Assembly: GCA_003635315.1 (NCBI GenBank)
Contig: PYJD01000037.1
Location: forward strand, 1-44,185
DNA: 44,185 nucleotides
Origin: Candidatus Poribacteria bacterium
GTDB taxonomy: Bacteria; Poribacteria; WGA-4E; WGA-3G
Direction of reading: 5' to 3'
The notes below the pieces were generated by a model, which was given only the letters and a program-made list of their open reading frames with translations, made no database searches and was not told the DNA's origin. The translations under genes and the position numbers were made by a program. Every line of letters begins with the position of its first letter. The first letter of the stretch is position 1. This document shows, piece by piece, positions 16,559 to 25,811 of this stretch.

Positions 16559-18013
16559 TTAATCCAATGGGAACAGAGGTCTACGTACGTTATTATATGT
16601 GAAGTGTAATGGATTCACTGCGGTCAATCCAGGGGTGTCAACTTCAATAATTTTACCCGCAATTGGTTCATATGCAGCCCGGTATGCTATAGCAGCCTTA
16701 ACCACTATCATCCGCATCCTTTCAGGATCAATACCAAGGCTATATAACTGATGTAAACTGAATGGAGTTTGACGTTTACTTGTCAGTACAACCAAAGAAT
16801 CACCAACCGCAACAACTGAAGTTAACCCTTGGTCATGATTTCTTTGTCCGCCATGTCTTGGTTCTGTTTCAATAAAATGTCCATCATGTATAGACCGTAC
16901 TATTCCTTGTATGGAAACCGGTTCACCGTGTTGGTTATCAGCTTTGCCTCCAACTTTTAAGGACACTTTATTACCTACACCAGTTTGGACACACGATTGT
17001 ACACATGGTGGATCACAGAGAACTACTACGTACCCTGAAACATTCTGTTTGACCAATTCAGTGAGAATAAAAGTACTATCACCCGGTGAACCACCACCGA
17101 TATTGTCACCCATTTCAACCAAGATTACAGGATGTTTATCACTCTCTGCAGCTTGCTTTACAGCGTTTTCGGCATCTGGAAGATTGAGAGGTAAGTTTTT
17201 ATGCTCACCCCATAACATATTTGCCAATCTATCTGCTTCTTTTTGTGCAATTTCCATACTATTGTCAGTTACGACAACAAATGATGGTCCTACCTCGTAT
17301 ACATCAGCATAAGGATAGCCAGCTGCAGCACTAACGGTAAGAATGTTATCTTCAGATTCAAGTCTTTTAGCCTTGTCTAATATAGGTTTCATCGGTTTAG
17401 CATTTGTATTTTGGTAGAGGATGTTCAGCATCATGGGTGGTTTCGCGATAGCTTGTGTGGGTGAAACCACACCGTCAAGTATTTTTATCATAAGTTCTGC
17501 TGCTTGTATTCCGCGTTGGCGTTGATCTATATGAGGATTAGTTTTATATATAACAAGAGCAGTTGATTTATCAGCCATTTGATGTGAGACATTCGCGTGA
17601 TGGTCAAGAGTCACAACAATCGGTATAGATTCACCGAAGTGATCACGAAGTCTTTTGAGAACTTCTCCATCCCCATCAGGATAACTCTCTACCACCATCG
17701 CGCCATGTAAAGCTAAGAGTATTCCATTTAGATTCGGTATTGATTTTAATTTATTAATTAGATTATTGGTGAGTTGCTCAAATGCTGAATCAGTTACAGT
17801 ACCAGCAGGTGTAGCCGAAGCCATGAGTGTGGGGTGCATGCTGTATTTCTGATCCATCATGTATTCAATGAAACCACCCATTTCATGATGAGTATCTTTC
17901 CACTTATGAATAAGATTTTCCCCAATAGATTGAGAGAATGCATCAATATCAGTTGGTACGGTACTAAATGTATTTGACTCATGCATTATCCCACCAATTG
18001 CAATTGTTGCCAT
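16559..18013 (-). CDS. M81 family metallopeptidase (MlrC / microcystinase C-like)
   Basis: This 484-aa protein belongs to the M81 family, named for MlrC, which degrades linearised microcystin fragments. Most members in environmental bacteria have unknown amidase or peptidase substrates. The family signatures are visible: an N-terminal IGGIMHESNTFS, LNGILLALHGAMVVESYPDGDGE, VVTLDHHANVS (probable zinc ligands), VEMGDNIGGGSPGDSTFIL and a C-terminal domain ending VNPLHFTYNNVRRPLFPLD. Length is normal. It is divergent from the HD-hydrolase gene. The AAA ATPase lies 94 bp downstream, possibly a separate unit. Confidence 0.92.
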   Translation of the reverse strand: MATIAIGGIMHESNTFSTVPTDIDAFSQSIGENLIHKWKDTHHEMGGFIEYMMDQKYSMHPTLMASATPAGTVTDSAFEQLTNNLINKLKSIPNLNGILLALHGAMVVESYPDGDGEVLKRLRDHFGESIPIVVTLDHHANVSHQMADKSTALVIYKTNPHIDQRQRGIQAAELMIKILDGVVSPTQAIAKPPMMLNILYQNTNAKPMKPILDKAKRLESEDNILTVSAAAGYPYADVYEVGPSFVVVTDNSMEIAQKEADRLANMLWGEHKNLPLNLPDAENAVKQAAESDKHPVILVEMGDNIGGGSPGDSTFILTELVKQNVSGYVVVLCDPPCVQSCVQTGVGNKVSLKVGGKADNQHGEPVSIQGIVRSIHDGHFIETEPRHGGQRNHDQGLTSVVAVGDSLVVLTSKRQTPFSLHQLYSLGIDPERMRMIVVKAAIAYRAAYEPIAGKIIEVDTPGLTAVNPLHFTYNNVRRPLFPLD

Positions 18014-18112
18014 AATCTATCCTTTGTTTTTCACTATTTATTCTTAAATTGGTGTTGGTTTGAAAACATAACAAGGTATTAAATTGATTATACATGTTAG
18101 TATAAAAAGGTC

Positions 18113-18141
18113 TTGACCGTGAGCCTTAAATAGTGTATCAT
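18113..18141 (+). promoter_or_regulatory. Sigma-70-type promoter for the HD hydrolase - isomerase pair
   Basis: TTGACC (18113-18118) and TATCAT (18136-18141) are separated by 17 bp. They lie about 100 bp upstream of the ATG at 18243, in the divergent gap with the M81 gene. Confidence 0.5.
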
Positions 18142-18242
18142 ATAACACGCTAAAAATCCTCATTTTTCTAAGACACGTTCTTCAAATTCTCTTTGTTTAA
18201 TTAGGATGGCACCTCATTCTTTTGGGATTGGCGGCATGTGGT

Positions 18243-18854
18243 ATGACAGAAAAAGGAAATCGTAAGAATCGAATTGAAGAAGCGATTGAAGTCGCTGCGG
18301 AAGCCCACCACGGACAATTTCGGAAAGGAACTAATACCCCATATATTACTCATCCCTATGCAGTAGGTTTGCTGTTAATCAATGCAGGATGTTCAGAAGC
18401 TGTAGTAATTGCAGGTATTCTACACGATACTGTTGAAGACACAGATCTAACGCTCGCTTCTATTCGTGAGAATTTTGGTGATACGATTGCAGATATAGTA
18501 GATGGTTGTACAGAGAATAAATCTCTTAAATGGAGAGCACGTAAAACTGAATGTATTAATTCATTAAAGAATGCAAGTTCTGAGGTGTGTATAGTTACAT
18601 GTGCGGATAAGCTTCATAACCTCCGTACTGTTATTTCTGAGTACGATGCGATTGGGGATACTATATGGGAAAGGTTTCATGGAGGTCTTCCAGAACAGTC
18701 TTGGTATTATAAGAACATATTAGAAAGTTTACGAACGCAGATTGAAAGTATGAAATTGCAATCGTGTAATGGGGATGTTATAAAACAATTCAATCTGCTT
18801 TTTCAACAACTCCAGCAGGTTGTAACATATCTTTTTGATGGAGAAGACGGATGA
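18243..18854 (+). CDS. HD-domain hydrolase related to the (p)ppGpp hydrolase domain (MESH1/SpoT-like)
   Basis: This stand-alone HD phosphohydrolase of about 203 aa has the RelA/SpoT hydrolase pattern: RKGTNTPYITHPYAV (His37), GILHDTVEDTDLT (His61-Asp62, Glu65-Asp66) and CADKLHNLRT supplying the last metal-ligand Asp. There is no synthetase or TGS domain. It could degrade (p)ppGpp or another nucleotide pyrophosphate. I chose the ATG at 18243; a TTG at 18222 would add a chance LAAC lipobox-like string but leaves no real signal peptide. Its stop overlaps the start of the next gene by four bases (ATGA), so the two are translationally coupled. Confidence 0.85.
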   Translation: MTEKGNRKNRIEEAIEVAAEAHHGQFRKGTNTPYITHPYAVGLLLINAGCSEAVVIAGILHDTVEDTDLTLASIRENFGDTIADIVDGCTENKSLKWRARKTECINSLKNASSEVCIVTCADKLHNLRTVISEYDAIGDTIWERFHGGLPEQSWYYKNILESLRTQIESMKLQSCNGDVIKQFNLLFQQLQQVVTYLFDGEDG

Positions 18855-19750
18855 AGATTGCTTATGCTTTTCGACGATGTGCCCTATTTCCATACAACGG
18901 TGGAGGGTTACCATCTGATTTAGATAACCGACTAAAGTTTCTTGAGAAAACTAAAGAAATTGGATTTGATGGTATTGAACTACCAACTATGAATCTTCCT
19001 GATACAGAAATTAGTGATCTACGAAAACAGATTGAAGATTCAGGATTAACATGTGCTGCTGTCCGCGGTGGAGGAGGCGCGGCTCATCCTCGAACTGCCT
19101 CTAATAATAAACAAGCCATGATAAATGCAGTTGGTTTTGCTGCTAAAATTGGAGCTAAAATCGTTAATTCGACAGTCACGACACCGCCAAAGGATCCACA
19201 TGCAATAGGAACATTTCGGGGTGAACCAGTTTCTCAAGGGTCAAGTCGTCATGCGGGGACATTAGATTATGAACGGACAGCGGATGCCATATCTGAGGTA
19301 GCGGTAATTGCTTCCGACAATGATGTTTCTATTTCAATTGAAGTCCATCAAAATTCAATTGTAGATAATAGTTGGTCAGCCTTACATTTACTTGAGTTGA
19401 TTGATGCTTCTAATGTTGGAATTAATCCAGATTTAGGAAATATTTATTGGACATACGACATACCAGAGGAAACTTGTGAAGATGCAATTGTTGCATTAGC
19501 CGAACATGTTAATTATTGGCATTGTAAGAGTCTATATCGAGTCCATATCCCAAATTTAGAAACAGCGATTTATGTTCAAGTACCACTTCCTGATGGTGAA
19601 ATTGATTACCGATTTGCTATATCAGCATTGTATAATGTTGATTTTGATGGATATTTGGCAATCGAAGGTGTCCGAGATGGAGATCAATTTCATCAAGATG
19701 GACGAAGTGTCGCGTATGTGAAATCCGTTCTTGAACAACTAAAAAATTAA
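18851..19750 (+). CDS. Sugar phosphate isomerase/epimerase family protein (xylose-isomerase-like TIM barrel)
   Basis: The 299-aa protein is a TIM-barrel of the AP-endonuclease-2-like/IolE-type family. Metal-ligand positions can be read in IGFDGIELPTMN, SIEVHQNS (Glu), GINPDLGNIYW (Asp), VNYWHCKSLYR (His) and DGYLAIEGVRDG (Glu). The reaction (isomerase, epimerase or dehydratase on a sugar or inositol derivative) cannot be assigned. It overlaps the HD hydrolase gene by 4 bp. The following gene, selD, is 114 bp further on. Confidence 0.88.
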   Translation: MKIAYAFRRCALFPYNGGGLPSDLDNRLKFLEKTKEIGFDGIELPTMNLPDTEISDLRKQIEDSGLTCAAVRGGGGAAHPRTASNNKQAMINAVGFAAKIGAKIVNSTVTTPPKDPHAIGTFRGEPVSQGSSRHAGTLDYERTADAISEVAVIASDNDVSISIEVHQNSIVDNSWSALHLLELIDASNVGINPDLGNIYWTYDIPEETCEDAIVALAEHVNYWHCKSLYRVHIPNLETAIYVQVPLPDGEIDYRFAISALYNVDFDGYLAIEGVRDGDQFHQDGRSVAYVKSVLEQLKN

Positions 19751-19864
19751 CCTATATGATGAAAATGAGGACTTATCTTAATAGGTCTGAAATATAGTTT
19801 ATTATTATAGAATTCAAAATAGAATCCTTCATACAAAGATCTATTCACAACACAATCTTTTACT

Positions 19865-20911
19865 ATGACTAACCAAGATATACGTCTAACTGCTACAGTA
19901 AAATGTGCTGGCTGAGCATCTAAACTTGCTCCGGGTGAGCTTGAACACATATTGGATAACCTGCCAAAGTCAACAGATCCTAATTTGCTTGTTGGAACTG
20001 AAACATCTGACGATGCTGGAATATACCGTCTCTCAGATGATCTTGCTCTTGTTAACACAGTAGATTATTTCACACCAATTGTTGATGATCCATATACTTT
20101 CGGTGCTATCGCAGCCACAAATTCCTTAAGTGATGTGTATAGTATGGGAGGTATACCGAAAACAGCATTGAATATTACCTGCTGGCCAAGAGCGGATCTT
20201 GAGTTATCAATCCTCGGTGAAATTGTCAAAGGTGGCGCGGATAAAGTCGTTGAATCCGGTGCAGTTCTTGTTGGTGGACATACGGTAGACTCTCCGGAAT
20301 TGATGTATGGATTAGCGGTTACAGGCGTTGTACATCCAGAGAAATATATTAAGAATTATGGAGCACGACCGGGAGATGTCCTGATACTAACAAAGAATCT
20401 TGGTGTAGGTATACTGACAACAGGATTAAAATTTGACAAAATCAGTGATAAGATATTACCACAAGTCGTTGAATCAATGACAAGATTAAATGCTACTGCT
20501 TCAGAAGTAATGTTGAAGTATGATGCGAGTGCTTGTACAGATGTAACGGGTTATGGACTGCTTGGACATGCGTCAGAAATGGCTGCTGGAAATGATATTG
20601 GTTTAATGATTAATAATAAGCATGTTCCATTTTTCCCAGATGCACCTTCTCTTGTTGCCCAAGATACATACACACAAGCATATATTGCTAATACTGCGTT
20701 TTTATCTGATAAGGTGACATTTAATTCCTCAGTTTCTGAAGAGATGCAGCATATTTTGATGGAAGCAGAAACATCTGGAGGATTACTCATTGCACTTCCA
20801 GCAGAGAATGCGGATTCTGCAATAGAAGAACTACACGCTGGGAATTGCCCAGAAGCCGCTATTATTGGAGAGGTAGTAGACTCTGAGCGTGCTCACATTC
20901 AAGTATATTAA
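19865..20911 (+). CDS. selD: Selenide, water dikinase (selenophosphate synthase), itself a selenoprotein
   Basis: SelD makes selenophosphate from selenide and ATP, the selenium donor for selenocysteine and selenouridine. The frame from the ATG at 19865 is interrupted only by a UGA at 19913-19915 (codon 17), in the context KCAG-Sec-ASKL. In E. coli SelD the catalytic Cys17 is at this same position, and many organisms have Sec there. Downstream the full family sequence follows: SDDAGIYRLSDDLALVNTVDYFTP, FGAIAATNSLSDVYSMGG, VVESGAVLVGGHT and TDVTGYGLLGHA. Total length is 348 aa, as expected (E. coli 347). Starting at the TTG at 19952 would delete the catalytic loop and must be wrong. pyrE follows after 22 bp. 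Confidence 0.95.
19928..19940 (+). promoter_or_regulatory. Candidate bacterial SECIS hairpin in selD
   Basis: GCTC (19928-19931) and GAGC (19937-19940) form a short stem around the loop CGGGT. The loop guanines lie about 18-20 nt after the UGA, within the distance expected for a SelB-binding bacterial SECIS. The stem is short, so the assignment rests mainly on position. Confidence 0.4.
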
Positions 20912-20933
20912 ACGGGTTTATTGGTACCACTCA

Positions 20934-21455
20934 ATGACAAAGTTGGAATTAGCAAAACAGCTAAAATTAGTTTCTTATCTTACAGGTGAATTTACCCTTC
21001 GCTCTGGAAATATAAGCAATTTTTATTGGGATAAATACCGCTTTGAAAGTAATCCAAACTTATTGCGAGAAATCGCGAATGAGATGATCAAGCTCTTACC
21101 TACTTCCTTTGATGGGTTGGCAGGATTAGAGTTGGGAGGGATACCACTTTCGACAGCTATATCTTTGCAGACAGGAATTCCGAGTTATTTTGTACGTAAG
21201 GAAGCGAAAACTTATGGTACCTGTAATTTAGTAGAAGGGGGTGTAGAAAAGGGGAGTTCGCTTGTTGTAATTGAAGATGTGATTACAACAGCAGGTCAGG
21301 TGTGCACCTCCGTAGCACAAATTAGAGATGAGGGATACATAGTAGAACATGTGGTTTCAGTTATTGACAGACAATCCGGGGGGAGAGAAAAGATAGAGAC
21401 AATTGGATGTACATTCGCTTCAGTCTTTACTCTTGCGGAGCTTGAATTGTCTTAA
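20934..21455 (+). CDS. pyrE: Orotate phosphoribosyltransferase
   Basis: This enzyme converts orotate and PRPP to orotidine 5'-phosphate in de novo pyrimidine synthesis. The PRPP-binding motif SSLVVIEDVITTAGQ is clear, and the flexible-loop lysines appear in YFVRKEAKTYGT. The early segment TGEFTLRSGNISNFYWDKYRF matches the family's N-terminal substrate region. I chose the ATG at 20934 (MTKLELAKQL), giving 173 aa. The frame is open further upstream, but that part overlaps the selD stop and is not family-like. It lies 22 bp after selD. Confidence 0.93.
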   Translation: MTKLELAKQLKLVSYLTGEFTLRSGNISNFYWDKYRFESNPNLLREIANEMIKLLPTSFDGLAGLELGGIPLSTAISLQTGIPSYFVRKEAKTYGTCNLVEGGVEKGSSLVVIEDVITTAGQVCTSVAQIRDEGYIVEHVVSVIDRQSGGREKIETIGCTFASVFTLAELELS

Positions 21456-21652
21456 TCCGTTCATGAGTTTAAGTATGGTATATTTTGGATTAATTGTACA
21501 TTAGTAAGAAAGAAAAAATTTCTTTGGAATTCACCATAAACTCATACTTCGTTTGTCAATTCTGGATAAAACGAAAAATAAGACGAAAGAGCAATTAGAA
21601 CACAAAAAACACCATAAACCTTTGATAAACACTTAAGAAATATGGAAATAAA
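21456..21652. other. Intergenic gap with imperfect inverted repeat
   Basis: No gene is visible. ATGAGTTTAAGTATGGT just after pyrE (about 21464-21480) and ACCATAAACTCAT (about 21533-21545) are reverse complements except for a 4-nt bulge, so the transcript could fold back. This may serve as a 3' structure for the selD-pyrE unit. No clear promoter for the next gene was identified. Confidence 0.3.
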
Positions 21653-22438
21653 ATGAGAATACTTTTTATCGGTGATATTGTAGGAAACCCCGGAAGGAGA
21701 GCGACAACTGAATACTTAAAAGAACTGAATAAATCCCCTACTAAATATGACTACATAGTTGCGAATGGTGAAAATGCTGCAGGAGGAAAAGGTATTACGT
21801 TTGAAATCGTAGACCAACTGTTAGCATCGGGTGTTTCTGCAATTACAACAGGGAATCATGTTTGGGATAACAAAGATATCTTTGACTTTATTGATACGAC
21901 ACCTCAACTTATTCGACCAGCCAACTATCCTACAGAAATACTTGGAAAAGGAGTGACAATAGTTCCTTCAGTTGATGGGAGTACAAAACTTGCTGTAATT
22001 AATCTCGCGGGTCAGATATTCATGAATAGGTATGCGAATCCATTCCATGCGTTGAATTCCATATTAGCAGAAATCAAGATGGAAACACCGTATGTCATTT
22101 TGGATTTTCATGCTGAGGCAACATCCGAAAAAATAGCAATGGGATGGCACGCCGACGGCAAAATTGGAGCAGTAGTTGGTACACATACCCATGTACAAAC
22201 AGCTGATGAACGTGTTCTACCTAAGGGGACTGCTTATATTACAGATGTAGGTATGACCGGACCTCATGATTCGGTCATAGGTAGTATAAAAGAGCAAGTT
22301 GTAGAAAGTTTTCTAACAATGATGCCTAAGCGCTTTGTAGTTGCAAAAGACAATATCATATTAAATGCTGTTGATATTGAGTTGAATGATAACACAGGTT
22401 TAGCTGAAAGTATTCAAAGGATACAATACAAACTGTAA
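21653..22438 (+). CDS. YmdB-family metallophosphoesterase
   Basis: This 261-aa calcineurin-like phosphoesterase belongs to the YmdB family, which in Bacillus acts as a 2',3'-cyclic-nucleotide phosphodiesterase. The dinuclear metal ligands can be followed in order: GDIVGNPGRR (Asp), NGENAAGG (Glu/Asn), TTGNHVWDN (Asn, His), LDFHAEATSEK (His) and GTHTHVQTAD (His-x-His). Length is normal for the family. It heads a long plus-strand run that continues into xseA, xseB and dxs; the gap to xseA is 43 bp. YmdB homologues often sit near xseA/xseB or rny. Confidence 0.93.
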   Translation: MRILFIGDIVGNPGRRATTEYLKELNKSPTKYDYIVANGENAAGGKGITFEIVDQLLASGVSAITTGNHVWDNKDIFDFIDTTPQLIRPANYPTEILGKGVTIVPSVDGSTKLAVINLAGQIFMNRYANPFHALNSILAEIKMETPYVILDFHAEATSEKIAMGWHADGKIGAVVGTHTHVQTADERVLPKGTAYITDVGMTGPHDSVIGSIKEQVVESFLTMMPKRFVVAKDNIILNAVDIELNDNTGLAESIQRIQYKL

Positions 22439-22481
22439 GCACCTTAGGCTTCTTATCTTACATAGTAAATTTTTAGAAAGT

Positions 22482-23705
22482 ATGCAATTAGAAATACCAA
22501 TACCTCGAACTATATTCTCTGTATCACAAATAAACAATACTATAAAACGTATTCTGCAGCAACAATCTCAATTGAGAAATGTTTGGGTAAAAGGACAAGT
22601 ATCAAACCTAAGTCGTCCCAAATCTGGACATATATACTTCTCTCTCAAAGATGAGTCTGAGATAATAAAGGGGGTAATGTTTAAAGGGAACGCTTCTAAA
22701 CTTCAGTTTCAACTCAAGGACGGGGAGGAAGTACTGGTACAAGGTAATATTGATATATATACTGCAAGTAGTCAATATCAGATAATAATCAGCACTATAG
22801 AACCCATTGGTGAAGGAGCACTTCAGAGAGCATTTGAGGAACTCAAGCGGAAACTTGCAGATGAAGGTCTTTTTGATGACGTTCACAAAAAGCCAATACC
22901 AAAATATCCTAAGAAAATTGGCGTGATTACATCTTCAACAGGAGCTGCTATACAGGATATATATCAACGGATTCAAAAACGTTATCCAATTGCAGAACTA
23001 CTGCTTTATCCAACTTTAGTTCAAGGAGATAAGGCACCGCGCCAAATAGCGAAAGCCATCCGTGCGATGAATAAGAGAAAGGACATTGATGTCTTGATTG
23101 TAGGTCGTGGTGGTGGTTCAATTGAAGATCTTTGGGCATTTAATGAAGAAGTTGTTGCCCAAGCTATTTTTGCTTCTCAGGTGCCAATTGTTTCCGCTGT
23201 TGGTCATGAAACAGATTTTACAATTTCAGATTTTGTTGCTGATTATCGATGTCCCACACCAACCGCTGCTGGGGAGCATGTTGTCCCAGATAAAGATGAA
23301 CTAATTACTCAACTTGAACACGTGATAGAACGGATAACGAATGCATCACAGAATCGTCTGGGTATCCTTAATGGAGTAGTGAAAGAACTATACTCTAAAC
23401 TTTCTCCAGAAAGACGTAGGGATGCCATTAATAATCTTTCTCAGTCAATTGATGATTTGGAAGCCGCATACCAGAGAGCAATTACTGATAAACTAAAAAC
23501 TGAAAGTAACAATCTACAGTCTATGTCTGCGAGACTACATGGTGTAAGTCCCTTAGCAACACTTGAACGTGGGTATAGTATTTCCAGGAATATGTCTGGA
23601 GAAATTATAACATCCAGTAGTCAGGTATCCAAAGGTGATGAGCTTGATGTGAAATTATCAAAAGGAAGCCTTAGATGTACTGTTGATGAGTGTTTGAATA
23701 AATAG
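22482..23705 (+). CDS. xseA: Exodeoxyribonuclease VII large subunit
   Basis: XseA is the catalytic subunit of exonuclease VII, which degrades single-stranded DNA to oligonucleotides. The N-terminal OB-fold is clear (LRNVWVKGQVSNLSRPKSGHIYFSLKDESEIIKGVMF). The catalytic domain follows with KIGVITSSTGAAIQDI, VLIVGRGGGSIEDLWAFNEE and SAVGHETDFTISDFVADYRCPTPTAAGE. A coiled C-terminal part ends with the typical LERGYSI motif. Length is 407 aa, slightly short but complete. The small subunit gene follows after 14 bp. Confidence 0.96.
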   Translation: MQLEIPIPRTIFSVSQINNTIKRILQQQSQLRNVWVKGQVSNLSRPKSGHIYFSLKDESEIIKGVMFKGNASKLQFQLKDGEEVLVQGNIDIYTASSQYQIIISTIEPIGEGALQRAFEELKRKLADEGLFDDVHKKPIPKYPKKIGVITSSTGAAIQDIYQRIQKRYPIAELLLYPTLVQGDKAPRQIAKAIRAMNKRKDIDVLIVGRGGGSIEDLWAFNEEVVAQAIFASQVPIVSAVGHETDFTISDFVADYRCPTPTAAGEHVVPDKDELITQLEHVIERITNASQNRLGILNGVVKELYSKLSPERRRDAINNLSQSIDDLEAAYQRAITDKLKTESNNLQSMSARLHGVSPLATLERGYSISRNMSGEIITSSSQVSKGDELDVKLSKGSLRCTVDECLNK

Positions 23706-23719
23706 GTAAGGAGAATATA

Positions 23720-23950
23720 TTGACATTTGAAGAAAAACTTGAAAGACTGAAGAAAATAGTTGAAGAATTAGAGTCCCCGGAAACGATGGCGTTAGATTCT
23801 TCTCTAAACCTGTTTGAAGAAGGTGTTGGGTTAGTACGTTCGTGCAAAGAACTTCTGGAACAGGCAGAGTTAAGAATCCAAAATGTAACTGAACAAGTGA
23901 CTGAGGGTGATGAATCCGATCCGATGGAAGATATAGAAAACGGAGAATAG
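23720..23950 (+). CDS. xseB: Exodeoxyribonuclease VII small subunit
   Basis: This 76-aa helical protein has the XseB signature: TFEEKLERLKKIVEELESPETMALDSSLNLFEEGVGLVRSCKELLEQAELRIQ. It binds several copies per XseA to form exonuclease VII. The start is a TTG at 23720, supported by AAGGAG (23708-23713) six nt upstream. The tail is acidic. dxs begins one base after its stop, so the genes are tightly coupled. Confidence 0.94.
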   Translation: MTFEEKLERLKKIVEELESPETMALDSSLNLFEEGVGLVRSCKELLEQAELRIQNVTEQVTEGDESDPMEDIENGE

Positions 23951-23951
23951 G

Positions 23952-25811
23952 ATGGTATTAGAGAAAATAAAGGATCCTTCTGACCTTAAGAATCTCAAGA
24001 TATCCGAATTAAAAACACTTGCTCAGGAAATGCGTGCCCATCTCTTGACGGTATTATCTAAACATTCGGGTCATTTTGCTCCCAACTTTGGCACTGTCGA
24101 ATTAGCCATTGCTATCCATACCGTGTTTGATACTCCCTTTGACAAAGTAATTTGGGATATAGGACACCAAGCTTACCCACATAAATTACTTACAGGTCGG
24201 CTTGATGTATTTGATACTTTACGTCAAATTGATGGAATAAGTGGATTCCTAAGTCGTGAAGAAAGTAAGTATGATGTATTTGGTGCTGGACATTCGAGTA
24301 CTTCAATTGCAGCTGCATTAGGCGTTGCCACAGCCCGTGATGTAAATAATGATGACTTTAAGGTTATTGCGATTATTGGAGATGGTGGCTTAACAGGCGG
24401 TATGGCACTTGAAGGTTTGAATGCGGCTGGAGATTTCAAGAAGGATATGTTAGTTATCCTAAATGACAATCAGATGTCGATTTCACCTACTGTAGGTGCG
24501 TTCTCCAAACATTTTCATAAATTGATTAGCTCCCGTGGGTATAATCGTCTTCGATCCGGAGCTAAGGAGTTAGTGAATTTTATTTCCTCCGATGCCAAAG
24601 CCCTTGCCCAGAAAATTGAGGCGTCTCTAAAACCTGGTACTTTATTTGAGGAATTTGGATTTCGTTATTTTGGTCCTCTTGATGGTAATGACTTAGAATC
24701 CCTTATCCCTGTTTTAACAGGGATACGAGAGTTAACCGGACCTATTTTAGTGCATGTTGTAACAAAGAAAGGAAAAGGATATAAACCTGCAGAAGAAGAT
24801 CCAGAAGGATTTTATAGTGTTAGTGGTCAATTTGATTTGGAGACAGGTAAATCCCTCCGACCTTCCTCAGCTACACCTAAATATACCGATGTTTTTAGTC
24901 GCACACTTATAGAAGAAGCGAAACAAGATTCTCGGATTATCGGTGTGACGGCAGCCATGTTAGGTGGAACGGGTTTGGATAAGTTCTCAGAAGTATTTCC
25001 TGATCGATGTTTTGATATTGGGTTAGCAGAACAATGTGCTGTCACCTTTGCTGCAGGACTTGCGACTGAAGGGTTAAAACCTGTGGTTGCGATCTACTCA
25101 ACCTTTCTCCAACGAGGATATGATCAAGTACTTCATGATGTGTGTATTCAAAATCTACCTGTTATATTTGCTCTTGACCGTGCTGGGTTAGTAGGTGCAG
25201 ATGGACCGACCCATCATGGTGTTTTTGATATTTCATATCTTAGATCTATACCAAATATCGTGTCAATGGCACCAAAGGATGAGAACGAACTACAACACAT
25301 GCTAAAAACCGCACTAACTTATGAATTAGGTCCTATTGCTTTACGTTATCCAAGGGGTACAGGAATAGGGGTTAAGTTGGCAAACGACCCTATCCCATTA
25401 TCAATTGGACAAGCAGAAATCTGTCAGGAAGGTGAGGATTTAGTCATTTTAGCCCTTGGAAATAGGGTATATCCGGCACTTGAAGCAGCACAAACTTTAA
25501 GTGAAACAGGTATCAATACTACAGTTGTAAATGCCCGTTTTATTAAGCCTATAGATAAGACATTAATCGTAGATTTGGCGAGACAAATCGGTAAGATAAT
25601 TACAGTAGAAGATGGTGCATTGATGGGAGGTTTTGGAAGTGCAGTACTTGAAACACTGGCGGCTGAGGGTCTTACAAATGTTCGTGTAACTACCCTTGGT
25701 GTTCCAGATCGATTTATAGAACACGGAGATATTGAAACTCTTTATGACCGTTATGGTTATGATACACAAGCGATTATCCAAGCAGGTGTTGCATTAGCGG
25801 TAAAATCTTAA
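23952..25811 (+). CDS. dxs: 1-deoxy-D-xylulose-5-phosphate synthase
   Basis: Dxs is the thiamine-diphosphate enzyme that condenses pyruvate and glyceraldehyde 3-phosphate, the first step of the MEP isoprenoid pathway. The TPP-binding motif GDGGLTGGMALEGLNAAG...LNDNQMSI, the catalytic-Glu region (DIGLAEQCAVTFAAGLA) and the family signature DRAGLVGADGPTHHG are all present. Length is 619 aa, typical. The common xseA-xseB-(ispA)-dxs arrangement is seen here without ispA. A weak inverted repeat (ATAGAATG at 25813-25820 with CATTCTAT at 25860-25867) follows the stop. Confidence 0.97.
   Translation: MVLEKIKDPSDLKNLKISELKTLAQEMRAHLLTVLSKHSGHFAPNFGTVELAIAIHTVFDTPFDKVIWDIGHQAYPHKLLTGRLDVFDTLRQIDGISGFLSREESKYDVFGAGHSSTSIAAALGVATARDVNNDDFKVIAIIGDGGLTGGMALEGLNAAGDFKKDMLVILNDNQMSISPTVGAFSKHFHKLISSRGYNRLRSGAKELVNFISSDAKALAQKIEASLKPGTLFEEFGFRYFGPLDGNDLESLIPVLTGIRELTGPILVHVVTKKGKGYKPAEEDPEGFYSVSGQFDLETGKSLRPSSATPKYTDVFSRTLIEEAKQDSRIIGVTAAMLGGTGLDKFSEVFPDRCFDIGLAEQCAVTFAAGLATEGLKPVVAIYSTFLQRGYDQVLHDVCIQNLPVIFALDRAGLVGADGPTHHGVFDISYLRSIPNIVSMAPKDENELQHMLKTALTYELGPIALRYPRGTGIGVKLANDPIPLSIGQAEICQEGEDLVILALGNRVYPALEAAQTLSETGINTTVVNARFIKPIDKTLIVDLARQIGKIITVEDGALMGGFGSAVLETLAAEGLTNVRVTTLGVPDRFIEHGDIETLYDRYGYDTQAIIQAGVALAVKS

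Noticed and set aside
16911..17312. 133-aa plus-strand frame opposite the M81 gene
   Set aside because: Antisense to conserved MlrC motifs, with no ribosome site.
18088..18099. Shared 12-mer TTATACATGTTA with the promoter at about 42244-42257
   Set aside because: Many chance 12-mer matches are expected in 44 kb of AT-rich DNA, and the two copies sit differently relative to their promoters.
18201..18242. Lipoprotein signal (LILLGLAAC) in front of the HD hydrolase
   Set aside because: No start codon gives a proper signal peptide, and an exported nucleotide hydrolase of this family is implausible; the ATG at 18243 fits the family.
19747..20058. 103-aa minus-strand frame over the selD start
   Set aside because: It overlaps the true selD N-terminus including the Sec codon and has no protein-family features.
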